Part shown: in pieces, positions 1-7,487 of the stretch | Numbering within the stretch: the first letter of the stretch is position 1 | Layout: each line of letters opens with the position of its first letter | DNA from: Massilia sp. H6 | GTDB taxonomy: Bacteria; Pseudomonadota; Gammaproteobacteria; Burkholderiales; Burkholderiaceae_D | NCBI RefSeq assembly: GCF_024802625.1 | Contig: NZ_CP103371.1 | Location: 2,666,001-2,730,000, forward strand | Direction: 5' to 3' | DNA length: 64,000 nt | The notes under the pieces: model-generated | The model's database searches: none | What the model saw: the letters and a program-made list of their open reading frames with translations, nothing else | What the model was told of the DNA's origin: nothing | Translations under genes and position numbers: made by a program

Positions 1-93
1 AAGGGCAAGAAGCAGCACGACAAACGCTCCACCGAGAAAGACCGCGACGCCAAGCGCGAAGTCGCCGCGGCGATGAAGCAGAACACGCGCTGA
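1..93 (+). CDS. smpB: SsrA-binding protein SmpB, C-terminal end (partial)
   Basis: The first 30 codons are open from the window edge and end in TGA at 91-93. The translation is a basic tail beginning KGKKQHDKRSTEKDRD and closing AAMKQNTR, which matches the C-terminal tail of SmpB. SmpB brings tmRNA to stalled ribosomes, and this tail occupies the empty mRNA channel during trans-translation. Only the tail is visible, so start, RBS and promoter lie outside the window. An 11-bp direct repeat (cacgcgctgac, 84-94 and 95-105) spans the stop codon. Identification rests on the tail alone but the match is specific. Confidence 0.85.
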   Translation, partial: KGKKQHDKRSTEKDRDAKREVAAAMKQNTR

Positions 94-114
94 CCACGCG
101 CTGACCAAGCGTCT

Positions 115-1296
115 CTAGGCCGCCGGCCTGGCCAGGCGCAGGCTGAGGCGCCACATCAGGAAACTGAGCAGGCAGCCGAGCGCGGCGCCGCTGGCGAGCT
201 TGAACGCGCTGTCGAACAGCAGCGGCGCCACCAGTCCCGACACCAGCGCGAACGACATCATCTGGATGAAGCCGACCATCGAGGCGGCCAGCCCGCGATT
301 GTGCGGGAACAGTCCCATCGCCGACAACTGGATGCCGGGCATGGCAAGCGCCAGCCCGAAGGTGAACACGGCCAGCGGCAGCACCGCCCACGGCACCGCC
401 GCCGGGAACAGCGCGTTGTAGCCGACATTGAGCAGCGAACCGATCGCCATCACCACATACCCGGTGCGCAGCAGCCGCCCGGGCGGCGCTTTGGCGGCGC
501 CCCTGCCGGCCCAGGCCGAGCCGAGCATCATGCCGCCGACCAGCGGCACGAACATCCAGCCAAAGGCGGTTTCCGGCAGCTGCAAGATCTGCATGACGAA
601 GTGGGCGGCCGAACCGATATACAGCGCCAGGGCGCCGAACACCAAGCCCAGCGACAGCGCCAGCGTCAGGAATTGTGGGTTGCGCAGCACCAGCAGGTAG
701 TTGGCGGCGATGGTCGACGGATGAAAGCGCTGGCGCTTTTCGCATGGCAGGCTCTCGGGCAGCATGCGCCACACCATCAGCATCATCAGCGCGCCGAAGA
801 CCGCCAGGAAGACGAAGGTCGAGCGCCAGCCGAAGTTCACGTGCAGCCAGCCGCCCAGCACCGGCGCGATGGCCGGCGCCAGGCCGAACACCATCATGAT
901 TTGCGACATCATCTTCTGTGCCTGGGCGCCGCTGAAGCGGTCCTGCACGATGGCCTGCCCGATGACCGAACCGGCGCCCGCCGACAAGCCTTGCAGCGCC
1001 CGGAAAAACAGCAGCCAGCCGAAGCTCGGCGCATTGGCCGCGCCTATCGAGGCCAGCGTATAGAGCGTGAGCGCACCGAACACCACCGGCCGGCGCCCGA
1101 AGGAATCGGACAGGGTGCCGTAGAACAGCATCATGAACGCGAAGGTGAACAGGAACACGCTCAGGGTCTGCTGCACGGCCACCGGCCCGACCCCGAATTC
1201 TTCGCCGATGGCGGGCATCGACGGCAGGTAGGTATCGATCGCCAGGGCGCCGATCATGCCGAGGCAGGCCAGCATGATGGTCAGGAGTCGCTGCAT
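115..1296 (-). CDS. Bcr/CflA family multidrug efflux MFS transporter
   Basis: The 393-residue protein is very hydrophobic, consistent with 12 membrane helices. It opens with a helix followed by DTYLPSMPAIGEEF (about residues 21-34), the Bcr/CflA signature in and after helix 1. An MFS motif A, GTLSDSFGRRPV, lies in the loop after helix 2 (about 60-72). The family exports drugs such as bicyclomycin or chloramphenicol, or sulfonamides, by proton antiport across the inner membrane; the substrate cannot be told here. It starts ATG with AAGG about 8 nt upstream. It faces the end of smpB and is followed on the same strand by nothing close, so it is probably transcribed alone. Confidence 0.88.
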   Translation of the reverse strand: MQRLLTIMLACLGMIGALAIDTYLPSMPAIGEEFGVGPVAVQQTLSVFLFTFAFMMLFYGTLSDSFGRRPVVFGALTLYTLASIGAANAPSFGWLLFFRALQGLSAGAGSVIGQAIVQDRFSGAQAQKMMSQIMMVFGLAPAIAPVLGGWLHVNFGWRSTFVFLAVFGALMMLMVWRMLPESLPCEKRQRFHPSTIAANYLLVLRNPQFLTLALSLGLVFGALALYIGSAAHFVMQILQLPETAFGWMFVPLVGGMMLGSAWAGRGAAKAPPGRLLRTGYVVMAIGSLLNVGYNALFPAAVPWAVLPLAVFTFGLALAMPGIQLSAMGLFPHNRGLAASMVGFIQMMSFALVSGLVAPLLFDSAFKLASGAALGCLLSFLMWRLSLRLARPAA

Positions 1297-1432
1297 GGTA
1301 GTGCCTTATGAAGGAGCCGGCACTGCAACACGCGCGCTTCCGGCGGACCGGATTGTACTCAATTTCGCGCCTGCCAACCTGGCAACCACCATCAATGACA
1401 TGGGACGGCGCCCAGCCTGAAGCTGCGCGCTG

Positions 1433-2098
1433 TCAGCGCAGCGAAATGCCGAAGCGCTCGAAGCGTGGCATCCAGTCGCCCTGGTAATCGGCCGACACCA
1501 GGATGCCCTCGGCGCGCCCGATCAGCAGGTGGCGCGGCACGAAGCCAATGATGCGCGAATCGGCGCTGTTGTCGCGGTTGTCGCCCAATACCAAAAAGCC
1601 GTCCGGCGGCACCGTCACTGGCCCGAAATCGCGCGCCACGGCGCGTTGCGGCAGCAGCTGGATGCGGTGGCTGCGGCCGTCGATTGCCTCGACCATGCGC
1701 AGCGCGTCCATGGTCATGCCGTCGGCCGGCTCGCGCACCACCGCTTCGAGCGAATACGTCGATTCCACGCCGTTGATGAGCAGGCGTTCGTTGCGCATCT
1801 CGACGCGCTCGCCCGGCAGCGCCAGCACGCGCTTGATCAGGCGGGTGCCGTCGTGGGGCGAACTGAAGGTGACAACATCGCCGCGGCGGGGTTCGCCCGT
1901 GCGCGCCACCACCACGTCGGTCAGCGGCAGTTTGACCTGGTAGGCCAGGCGGTTGACCAGGACCACGTCGCCTTCGAGCAGGCTGGGACGCATTGAGCTC
2001 GACGGAATCGGGTTCCAGTCTGCCACCGCCGTGCGAAATACGCCGAACAGCAGCATGAACAGCAAAAAACCCTTGTTGGCGCGTATGAAGCCTGTCAT
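1433..2098 (-). CDS. Signal peptidase I (S26), probably a secondary copy
   Basis: A 221-residue S26 peptidase with one N-terminal membrane helix. The catalytic serine box reads IPSSSMRPSLLEGD (the common form is IPSGSMxPTL), the general-base lysine sits in RLIKRVLALPGERV, and box E is GDNRDNSADSR. It cleaves signal peptides from exported proteins at the periplasmic face of the inner membrane. I take the ATG at 2098 rather than the ATG at 2113 because GGAGGG lies 7 nt before it. The main lepB of proteobacteria usually sits in a lepA-lepB-rnc operon. Here it stands alone beside an iron-uptake block, so it may be a paralogue. Confidence 0.87.
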   Translation of the reverse strand: MTGFIRANKGFLLFMLLFGVFRTAVADWNPIPSSSMRPSLLEGDVVLVNRLAYQVKLPLTDVVVARTGEPRRGDVVTFSSPHDGTRLIKRVLALPGERVEMRNERLLINGVESTYSLEAVVREPADGMTMDALRMVEAIDGRSHRIQLLPQRAVARDFGPVTVPPDGFLVLGDNRDNSADSRIIGFVPRHLLIGRAEGILVSADYQGDWMPRFERFGISLR

Positions 2099-2127
2099 CG
2101 AACGTCCCTCCATGTGGTGATGGGATC

Positions 2128-2168
2128 GTTATACGCCGGTCAGCTTTGGCGATGCTTAAACGTTAAGC
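2128..2168 (-). promoter_or_regulatory. Putative lepB promoter region with perfect dyad
   Basis: Between the small membrane gene and the signal peptidase lies a perfect inverted repeat GCTTAA-ACG-TTAAGC (2154-2168). A TATAAC hexamer on the minus strand (2133-2128) could be a -10 element for the peptidase gene. The dyad would then sit at about the -35 position, where an operator could act. No good -35 hexamer is seen, so the promoter call is weak. Confidence 0.35.
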
Positions 2169-2181
2169 GTGCTGCATGCTT

Positions 2182-2364
2182 TCAGCGCCGTGCGGGCGCA
2201 CGGCGCAAGCCATGCCAGGCACCGACGGCAACCGGGGCGCCCAGGGTGACGGCCGAGACCAGGTCCCACACGCCGTCGCCCAGCAAGGCCGCGACCAGGC
2301 CGATGGCGGTCAGGACCGCCAGCAGCAGCGGCATGCGCCAGATCTGCGCGCGGGTCCGGATCAT
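2182..2364 (-). CDS. Small 60-residue membrane protein coupled to PepSY gene
   Basis: This ORF starts at an ATG (2364) that overlaps the TGA of the PepSY gene in an ATGA arrangement, which implies translational coupling. The product begins MIRTRAQIWRMPLL, has two hydrophobic stretches (about residues 10-26 and 31-50) and ends in a basic tail WHGLRRAPARR. I recognise no characterised family. Small two-helix proteins often trail PepSY genes in iron operons, so a role as an accessory subunit of the PepSY protein is an inference. Codon use and GC are like the neighbours. Confidence 0.7.
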   Translation of the reverse strand: MIRTRAQIWRMPLLLAVLTAIGLVAALLGDGVWDLVSAVTLGAPVAVGAWHGLRRAPARR

Positions 2365-3539
2365 GGAGCCAGCGCCGGTGCGTCCGGGGCGTCCGGGGCG
2401 TCTGGCACCATGGCGCGCGCCTGCATCGCGCTCCGGGTGGCGCGGCCACGCTTGAACCACAGGTACAAGCCGCTGCCCAGCACGAACATGGTCGCGATGT
2501 CGAGCAAAGCCCACAGCAGCTTCATGGCCTGGCCGCCGTAGTCGCCGAAGTGCAGCGGTTGCGACAGCAGCAGCGCAGTGAGGTACCAGGGCAGCTCGCG
2601 GCGGTCGGTGATCGCGCCGGTGGCGGCATCGATCAGCACCGGCTTGTACAGGCGCGCACTGAACGCCTCGTCGCCGCGCATGAACACGCCATAGTGGTGC
2701 GGGCTGCTGAACGGGGTGCCAGGAAACGCCACGAAGCCGACCTGCATGCCCGGCTCGGCGCTTTCGGCGAGCCGGATCGCGTCATGGATCGACGCCAGCT
2801 GGTCGAGCTTCGGCTGGCCTTCGTAGGGTTTGAGCATCTCGGCCACTTCGGTCGCCTGCCAGTACTTAAGCAGCAGGTCGGCCCAGGTGTTGACCATGCC
2901 GGTGGCGCCGACCACGAATACCCAGACCAGGGTGACGATGCCGAGCAGGTTGTGCAGGTCGAGCCACTTGACGACCTTGCTGCGTTCCTGGCGCACGGTG
3001 CCGAAATCGAGCTTGCGCATGAAGGGCGCATACAGCACCGCCCCGCTGACGACGGCGACCAGCAACAAAAGCCCCATGAAGCCCAGGAACAGCATCCCGT
3101 ATTGGCCCGCGAACAGGTCCACGTGCAGGCGCAGCATGGTCGACATGAACACGCCGCCTTCGAAAGCCGGCTCGGTGATTACCTTGGTGGTGCGGGCATC
3201 GACCGCGATCGGCTTGTAGGCCTCGTCGTTCGGATGGTCGCCCAGGGTGACGTTCCAGATCGCCGGCTGGTCAGCCTCCTGCGACATGTACATCGGAATT
3301 TTGCTGGGATACAGGGCCCGGGCCGAAGCCAGCACGGCATCGATATTGCCGCGCGGCGGATTGGCCGCGAGCTGCGCCGGCAAGGCCGGCGGCTCGACAT
3401 CGGTGCCCAGCAGGTGGCCGATCTCGTGGTGGTAGATCAGCGGCAGGCCGGTAAGGCACAGCAGCAGCATGAAGATGGTACAGACCAGGCTGCTCCACTT
3501 GTGGATCCAGCTCCAGCGGCGCAGCTTGGTGGGTGTCAT
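2361..3539 (-). CDS. PepSY-associated TM domain protein (iron-uptake linked)
   Basis: A protein of 392 residues from the ATG at 3539; an in-frame TTG at 3578 would add 13 residues but lies inside a Fur-like box. There are four membrane helices: one near the N-terminus after WIHKWSSL, the second around GLLLLVAVVSGAVLY, the third around LHNLLGIVTLVWVFVVGATG, and the last near the C-terminus ending YLWFKRGR. Conserved histidines (WIHKW, HHEIGH, LDLHNLL) fit the PepSY-TM family. Members of that family that neighbour TonB receptors are proposed ferric-siderophore reductases or periplasmic processing factors at the inner membrane. It is divergent from the siderophore receptor, which supports that role. 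Confidence 0.85.
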   Translation of the reverse strand: MTPTKLRRWSWIHKWSSLVCTIFMLLLCLTGLPLIYHHEIGHLLGTDVEPPALPAQLAANPPRGNIDAVLASARALYPSKIPMYMSQEADQPAIWNVTLGDHPNDEAYKPIAVDARTTKVITEPAFEGGVFMSTMLRLHVDLFAGQYGMLFLGFMGLLLLVAVVSGAVLYAPFMRKLDFGTVRQERSKVVKWLDLHNLLGIVTLVWVFVVGATGMVNTWADLLLKYWQATEVAEMLKPYEGQPKLDQLASIHDAIRLAESAEPGMQVGFVAFPGTPFSSPHHYGVFMRGDEAFSARLYKPVLIDAATGAITDRRELPWYLTALLLSQPLHFGDYGGQAMKLLWALLDIATMFVLGSGLYLWFKRGRATRSAMQARAMVPDAPDAPDAPALAP

Positions 3540-3579
3540 GGGCGAGACGTGGCGGTTGCGCAATGCGTTGAGCGACAAA

Positions 3580-3638
3580 TAGTAATCGTTCTCATTTACA
3601 GGCGCAAGCCAAAACAGCTAGAATGATACTTATTCTCA
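3580..3638. promoter_or_regulatory. Divergent promoter with two Fur-like boxes
   Basis: A plus-strand promoter TTTACA (3595-3600), 18-nt spacer, TAGAAT (3619-3624) precedes the receptor gene. One Fur-like 7-1-7 site, TGATACT-T-ATTCTCA (3624-3638), matches 12 of 14 consensus positions and overlaps the -10. A weaker site, TAGTAAT-C-GTTCTCA (3580-3594), matches 10 of 14 and abuts the -35. Iron-loaded Fur would therefore block transcription of the receptor, and probably of the divergent PepSY gene. The sites are read directly; regulation is inferred. Confidence 0.75.
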
Positions 3639-3659
3639 TCTAGATAAAGAGCTTCGCCC

Positions 3660-5849
3660 ATGAAATCCTTCAGCCTTTCGCTGCGCCTGACTCCCACCGC
3701 CCTGGCCGCTTCGCTGCTTGCCGCCAGCGCCTGTGCGCAGGACCCTGCCCTCCCCGTCGAGCCGGTCGCTACGGTCGCCACGGTTGTCGTGAGCGCGTCG
3801 GCCGATGCCTCGCGCCAGGGCTTGAGCGCAAGCTATGCCGGTGGCCAGGTCGCGCGCGGCGGCCGGCTTGGCCTGCTGGGCAATGTGGACATGATGGACA
3901 CGCCGTTCAATTCCATGAATTACACCCAGGCCTTGATCCAGGACCAGCAGGCGCGCAGCGTCGCCGACGTGGTGCAGAACGATCCATCGGTGCGGGTGGC
4001 GCGCGGCTTCGGCAACTTCCAGGAACTGTACGTGATCCGTGGCTTTGCGGTGAACTCGGACGACCTGGCCTACAACGGTTTGTACGGCATGCTGCCGCGC
4101 CAGTTCGTGGCCTCGGAACTGCTCGAGCGCGTAGAAGTGCTGCGCGGCGCGAACAGCTTCGTGAACGGCGCCGCGCCCGGCGGCGGCGGCATCGGCGGCG
4201 CAATCAACCTGCTGCCCAAGCGCGCCCCGAATGCGCCGCTGAGCCAGGTGACGGCCGGCGTGGAAACCGGTGGCCAGGCCTATGTGGCAACCGATGTCGC
4301 GCGCCGTTTCGGCGACCAGGCACGCCTCGGCGTGCGCGTGAACGCGGTGCGCCGCGACGGCGAGACCGCGGTCGAGCGTGAGAACCGGGAACTGAGCCTG
4401 GTTGCGGTCGGCGTCGACTACCGCGGCCGCGGCTACCGCCTGTCGGCCGACGTCGGCCACCAGGACCACCAGCTGCGCGGCGCGCGTCCGAGCGTGACGC
4501 TGGGCGCTGGCGTGCCGATGGTGGCCGCGCCCGAGGCCGACAGCAACTTCGCCCAGCCCTGGACCTATTCGAGCGAGCGCGATACCTTCGGCACCCTGCG
4601 CGGCGAAGCCGACCTGCCAGGCGGCGCCACCGCATGGGCGGCGCTGGGCATGCGCTCGGGAACCGAATCGAACATCATCTCGTCGCCGACCGTTACCGCG
4701 CCTAACGGCAACGCCACGATGGCGCGCTTCGATAATAGCCGCGAAGACCAGGTCCGCACCGGCGAGATCGGCCTGCGCCACAGCCTGCGCACCGGCACCG
4801 TCTCGCACCAGCTCAGCGCTTCGGTGGCGGGCTTTCATTCCGAGTCGAACAACGCCTACGCCCTCAGCGATTTCGCGGGTTTTGCCTCGAACATCTACCG
4901 CCCGCTGGACGTGGCCGCGCCATCGAACGCCTTCTTCACCGGCGGCGTGCTGGCCAATCCACTGCTGACGCAGAAAACCATCCTGTCGAGCGTGGCCGTG
5001 GCTGACACCCTGGGCCTGCTGGACGAGCGCGTGCTGCTCACCGTGGGCGCGCGCCACCAGAAAATCAAGGATGTCGGCTACGACTACGGCACCGGTGCGC
5101 CGAATGCCCGCTACGAAAAGAGCGAACTGACGCCAGTGGCCGGCATTGTCTACAAGCCGATGAAAAGCGTCTCGGTGTATGCGAACTACAGCGAAGCGCT
5201 GCAGCGCGGCCCAGTGGCCGCGGGCACCGACATCGTGAACGTGGGCGAGGTATTCGCGCCCTATGTCTCGCGCCAGAAAGAAGTCGGCGTCAAGTTCGAC
5301 GGCGGCAAGCTGGGGATTACCGCCGCCGCCTTCACCACCTCGCAGCCGAGCGCCTTCGTTCAAGACCGCCGCTTCGGGCTGTACGGCGAGCAGCGCAACC
5401 GCGGCCTGGAGCTGACCGTGTTCGGCACCCCGGTGCGCGGGGTACGCCTGCTGGGCGGCCTGACCGTGCTCGAGGCCGAACAGCGCAAGAACGCGGGCGG
5501 CGCCAACCAGGGCAAGGATGCGATCGGCGTGCCGGGAACCCAGGTCAATCTTGGCGCCGAATGGGACCTGCCCGGCGTGCCGGGGCTGTCGCTCAATGCA
5601 CGCGCCCTGCATACCTCGACCCAGTACGCCGACGCGGCCAATACCCAGAAGCTGCCATCGTGGTCGCGCCTGGACATCGGCGCCAACTACAGCACCCGCT
5701 TGATGGACCGCGCCCTGACCCTGCGCGCGCGCATCGACAATGTCACCGACAAGAACTACTGGGCGTCGGCGGGCGGCTATCCAGGCTTTGGCTACCTGGT
5801 GCTGGGCGCGCCGCGCAGCGTGGTGCTGTCGGCGACGCTCGATTTCTGA
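3660..5849 (+). CDS. TonB-dependent siderophore receptor
   Basis: A 729-residue outer-membrane receptor. A signal peptide ends near ASACAQ; a TonB-box-like stretch VATVVVSASAD follows. The plug domain (about 75-190) contains the typical SVADVVQNDPSVRV, ELYVIRGF and ERVEVLRGANSF segments. The rest is a 22-strand beta barrel ending in aromatic VVLSATLDF, as needed for Bam-dependent insertion. It imports ferric siderophores across the outer membrane using TonB-ExbB-ExbD energy; the siderophore cannot be predicted, though the RGF and glycine-rich plug motifs fit catecholate or hydroxamate receptors. Fur-like boxes overlap its promoter, and the divergent PepSY gene is a common partner. Confidence 0.93.
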   Translation: MKSFSLSLRLTPTALAASLLAASACAQDPALPVEPVATVATVVVSASADASRQGLSASYAGGQVARGGRLGLLGNVDMMDTPFNSMNYTQALIQDQQARSVADVVQNDPSVRVARGFGNFQELYVIRGFAVNSDDLAYNGLYGMLPRQFVASELLERVEVLRGANSFVNGAAPGGGGIGGAINLLPKRAPNAPLSQVTAGVETGGQAYVATDVARRFGDQARLGVRVNAVRRDGETAVERENRELSLVAVGVDYRGRGYRLSADVGHQDHQLRGARPSVTLGAGVPMVAAPEADSNFAQPWTYSSERDTFGTLRGEADLPGGATAWAALGMRSGTESNIISSPTVTAPNGNATMARFDNSREDQVRTGEIGLRHSLRTGTVSHQLSASVAGFHSESNNAYALSDFAGFASNIYRPLDVAAPSNAFFTGGVLANPLLTQKTILSSVAVADTLGLLDERVLLTVGARHQKIKDVGYDYGTGAPNARYEKSELTPVAGIVYKPMKSVSVYANYSEALQRGPVAAGTDIVNVGEVFAPYVSRQKEVGVKFDGGKLGITAAAFTTSQPSAFVQDRRFGLYGEQRNRGLELTVFGTPVRGVRLLGGLTVLEAEQRKNAGGANQGKDAIGVPGTQVNLGAEWDLPGVPGLSLNARALHTSTQYADAANTQKLPSWSRLDIGANYSTRLMDRALTLRARIDNVTDKNYWASAGGYPGFGYLVLGAPRSVVLSATLDF

Positions 5850-5882
5850 TGGCCAGGGCGTTCGCCGAGGCAGGGGCGAGCG

Positions 5883-6803
5883 CTATTTCTGCGACTTGAC
5901 GATCTGCAGCGCACTGGCAATGACGCTGCTCATCTCGCCCATGTTGGCCGGGACGATCAAGGTGTTGTTGGTCTTGGCCAGATTGCCGAAGGCGTCGACA
6001 TAATGCTCGGCCACGCGCAGGTTGACCGCGTCGGTTCCGCCCGGCTCGCGAATGGCGGCGCCCACCTGGCGCAGCGCGGCAGCGCTGGCTTCGGCCAGTG
6101 CGACGATGGCGCTGGCTTCGCCCTGCGCGCGGTTGATCGCCGCCTGGCGTTCGCCTTCCGAGCGCAGCGTGGCCGCTTCGCGCTCGCCGCTGGCGATGTT
6201 GATCTGTTCCTGGCGCCGGCCTTCCGAGCCTGCGATCAGCGCGCGCTTTTCGCGCTCGGCGGTGATCTGGCGCTGCATTGCGTGCAGGATCTCGGCCGGC
6301 GGGGTCAGGTCCTTGATCTCGTAGCGCAGCACCTTCACGCCCCAGTTGGCGGCCGATTCGTCGATCGCGTTGACGATGGTGGTGTTGATGTGATCGCGCT
6401 CCTCGAAGGTCTTGTCGAGTTCCATCTTGCCGATCACCGAGCGCAGCGTGGTCTGCGCCAGCTGGGTGATGGCCTGGATGTAGTTGGACGAGCCATACGA
6501 CGCACGCATTGCGTCGGTCACCTGGAAATACAGGATGCCGTCGACCTGCAGCTGGGTGTTGTCGCGGGTGATGCAGACCTGCGGCGGCACGTCGAGCGGG
6601 ATCTCCTTGAGGCTGTGCTTGTAGGCGATACGGTCGATGAAGGGCACCACGATGTTCAGCCCTGGTCCCAGCGTCGCATGGTATTTGCCGAGGCGCTCGA
6701 CCACCAGCGCATGCTGCTGCGGCACCACATTGATCGTCTTGAAGATGAAGACCAGGGCGATGATGAAAAACACCACTGCAACCATGCTGAAGGAAATTTC
6801 CAT
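5883..6803 (-). CDS. SPFH/band 7 membrane protein (QmcA/paraslipin-like)
   Basis: A 306-residue stomatin-family protein. One N-terminal membrane helix (about 5-25) is followed by the SPFH domain (VVPQQHALVVERLGKYHATL through PPAEILHAMQ, about 27-185). A charged, alanine- and glutamate-rich helical stretch for oligomerisation comes next, then a C-terminal NNTLIVPANMGEM segment typical of the QmcA/SLP-2 group. Such proteins build ring or cage scaffolds in the inner membrane and can modulate FtsH-type proteolysis. It is preceded on the same strand by an NfeD-family gene, 55 nt away, the classical partner of this family. No key region is missing. Confidence 0.92.
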   Translation of the reverse strand: MEISFSMVAVVFFIIALVFIFKTINVVPQQHALVVERLGKYHATLGPGLNIVVPFIDRIAYKHSLKEIPLDVPPQVCITRDNTQLQVDGILYFQVTDAMRASYGSSNYIQAITQLAQTTLRSVIGKMELDKTFEERDHINTTIVNAIDESAANWGVKVLRYEIKDLTPPAEILHAMQRQITAEREKRALIAGSEGRRQEQINIASGEREAATLRSEGERQAAINRAQGEASAIVALAEASAAALRQVGAAIREPGGTDAVNLRVAEHYVDAFGNLAKTNNTLIVPANMGEMSSVIASALQIVKSQK

Positions 6804-6858
6804 GAGTATCCCTAATAGATGACTAGTTATTTATCTGAAAAGCTTATGAATCACCGGC

Positions 6859-7281
6859 TCATGCGTTCGCCAGGATCAGGCGATTGCCGCGCACCTCGAC
6901 AATGCGAAACTCGCCTGCCTCGGGCAGCGCGCCGGGACTGAGTTCGACATCCCACGGCGCGCCGCGGTACATGACGCGCGCCCGTCCCTGCTGCCACTCG
7001 GCGACGGCGACGCGCTGGCCGATGTCGAGGTTGACGTTACGGTCGCGCGAGGCCTCGGTGCGCGCCGGCCGCCCAAAGCGGCTGCGGTGCAAGATCGCGG
7101 TGGCCGCCAGTCCGAGCGCCGCCGCCACGAAAGTCTGGACCGATCCGTTCGCACCCGACCAGGCAGCCAGTGCGCCGGCGGCCAAGCCGATGGCGATCAT
7201 CAAGAGGTAGAAGGTGCCGGTGAACAGTTCGGCGATCACGAGAATGCCGGCGCCTACCAGCCAGCCCATCCAATCGGTCAT
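6859..7281 (-). CDS. NfeD family membrane protein
   Basis: A short NfeD-type protein of 140 residues from the ATG at 7281, which has GGAG 8 nt upstream; a GTG 9 nt further up is less likely. The N-terminal half is hydrophobic (GWLVGAGILVIAELFTGTFYLLMIAIGLAAGALAA and a second helix). The C-terminal half is an OB-fold, with RVAVAEWQQGRARVMYRGAPWDVEL leading to EVRGNRLILANA. This is the short, protease-less NfeD1b type. It is encoded directly upstream of the SPFH gene and probably forms a complex with it in the inner membrane. Confidence 0.88.
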   Translation of the reverse strand: MTDWMGWLVGAGILVIAELFTGTFYLLMIAIGLAAGALAAWSGANGSVQTFVAAALGLAATAILHRSRFGRPARTEASRDRNVNLDIGQRVAVAEWQQGRARVMYRGAPWDVELSPGALPEAGEFRIVEVRGNRLILANA

Positions 7282-7312
7282 GGGTGTCACTCCTTTCCAG
7301 GTTCAAAACAGT

Positions 7313-7348
7313 AAAAAACCCCCGCGGCCTGCATAGGCGGCGAGGGTT
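7313..7348 (-). terminator. Intrinsic terminator downstream of ppsA
   Basis: Read on the minus strand, a stem of 13 positions (AACCCTCGCCGCC against GGCCGCGGGGGTT, one mismatch and one wobble) with a short TATGCA-type loop is followed by six T's (7318-7313). It lies about 140 nt beyond the ppsA stop and just before the NfeD start, so it separates the two transcription units. Confidence 0.85.
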
Positions 7349-7487
7349 CGGCAAAACTGGAGCGCTTGCGGATTCTGTGCCTTCGGGCGTAGCTCGATCG
7401 AAGCCAGTGTAGCAGGTCTGGGCACCGGCAGAAGCCACGCCGACGACGATTATCGCAGGCGCATAAAGTCGGGTTGCAGGCGCTTGA

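Noticed and set aside
3636..5612. A 658-codon open frame on the strand opposite the TonB receptor
   Set aside because: It is rich in His, Arg, Ala and Gln without domain features, as expected for the reverse frame of a high-GC gene. The plus-strand receptor is complete and has a promoter.
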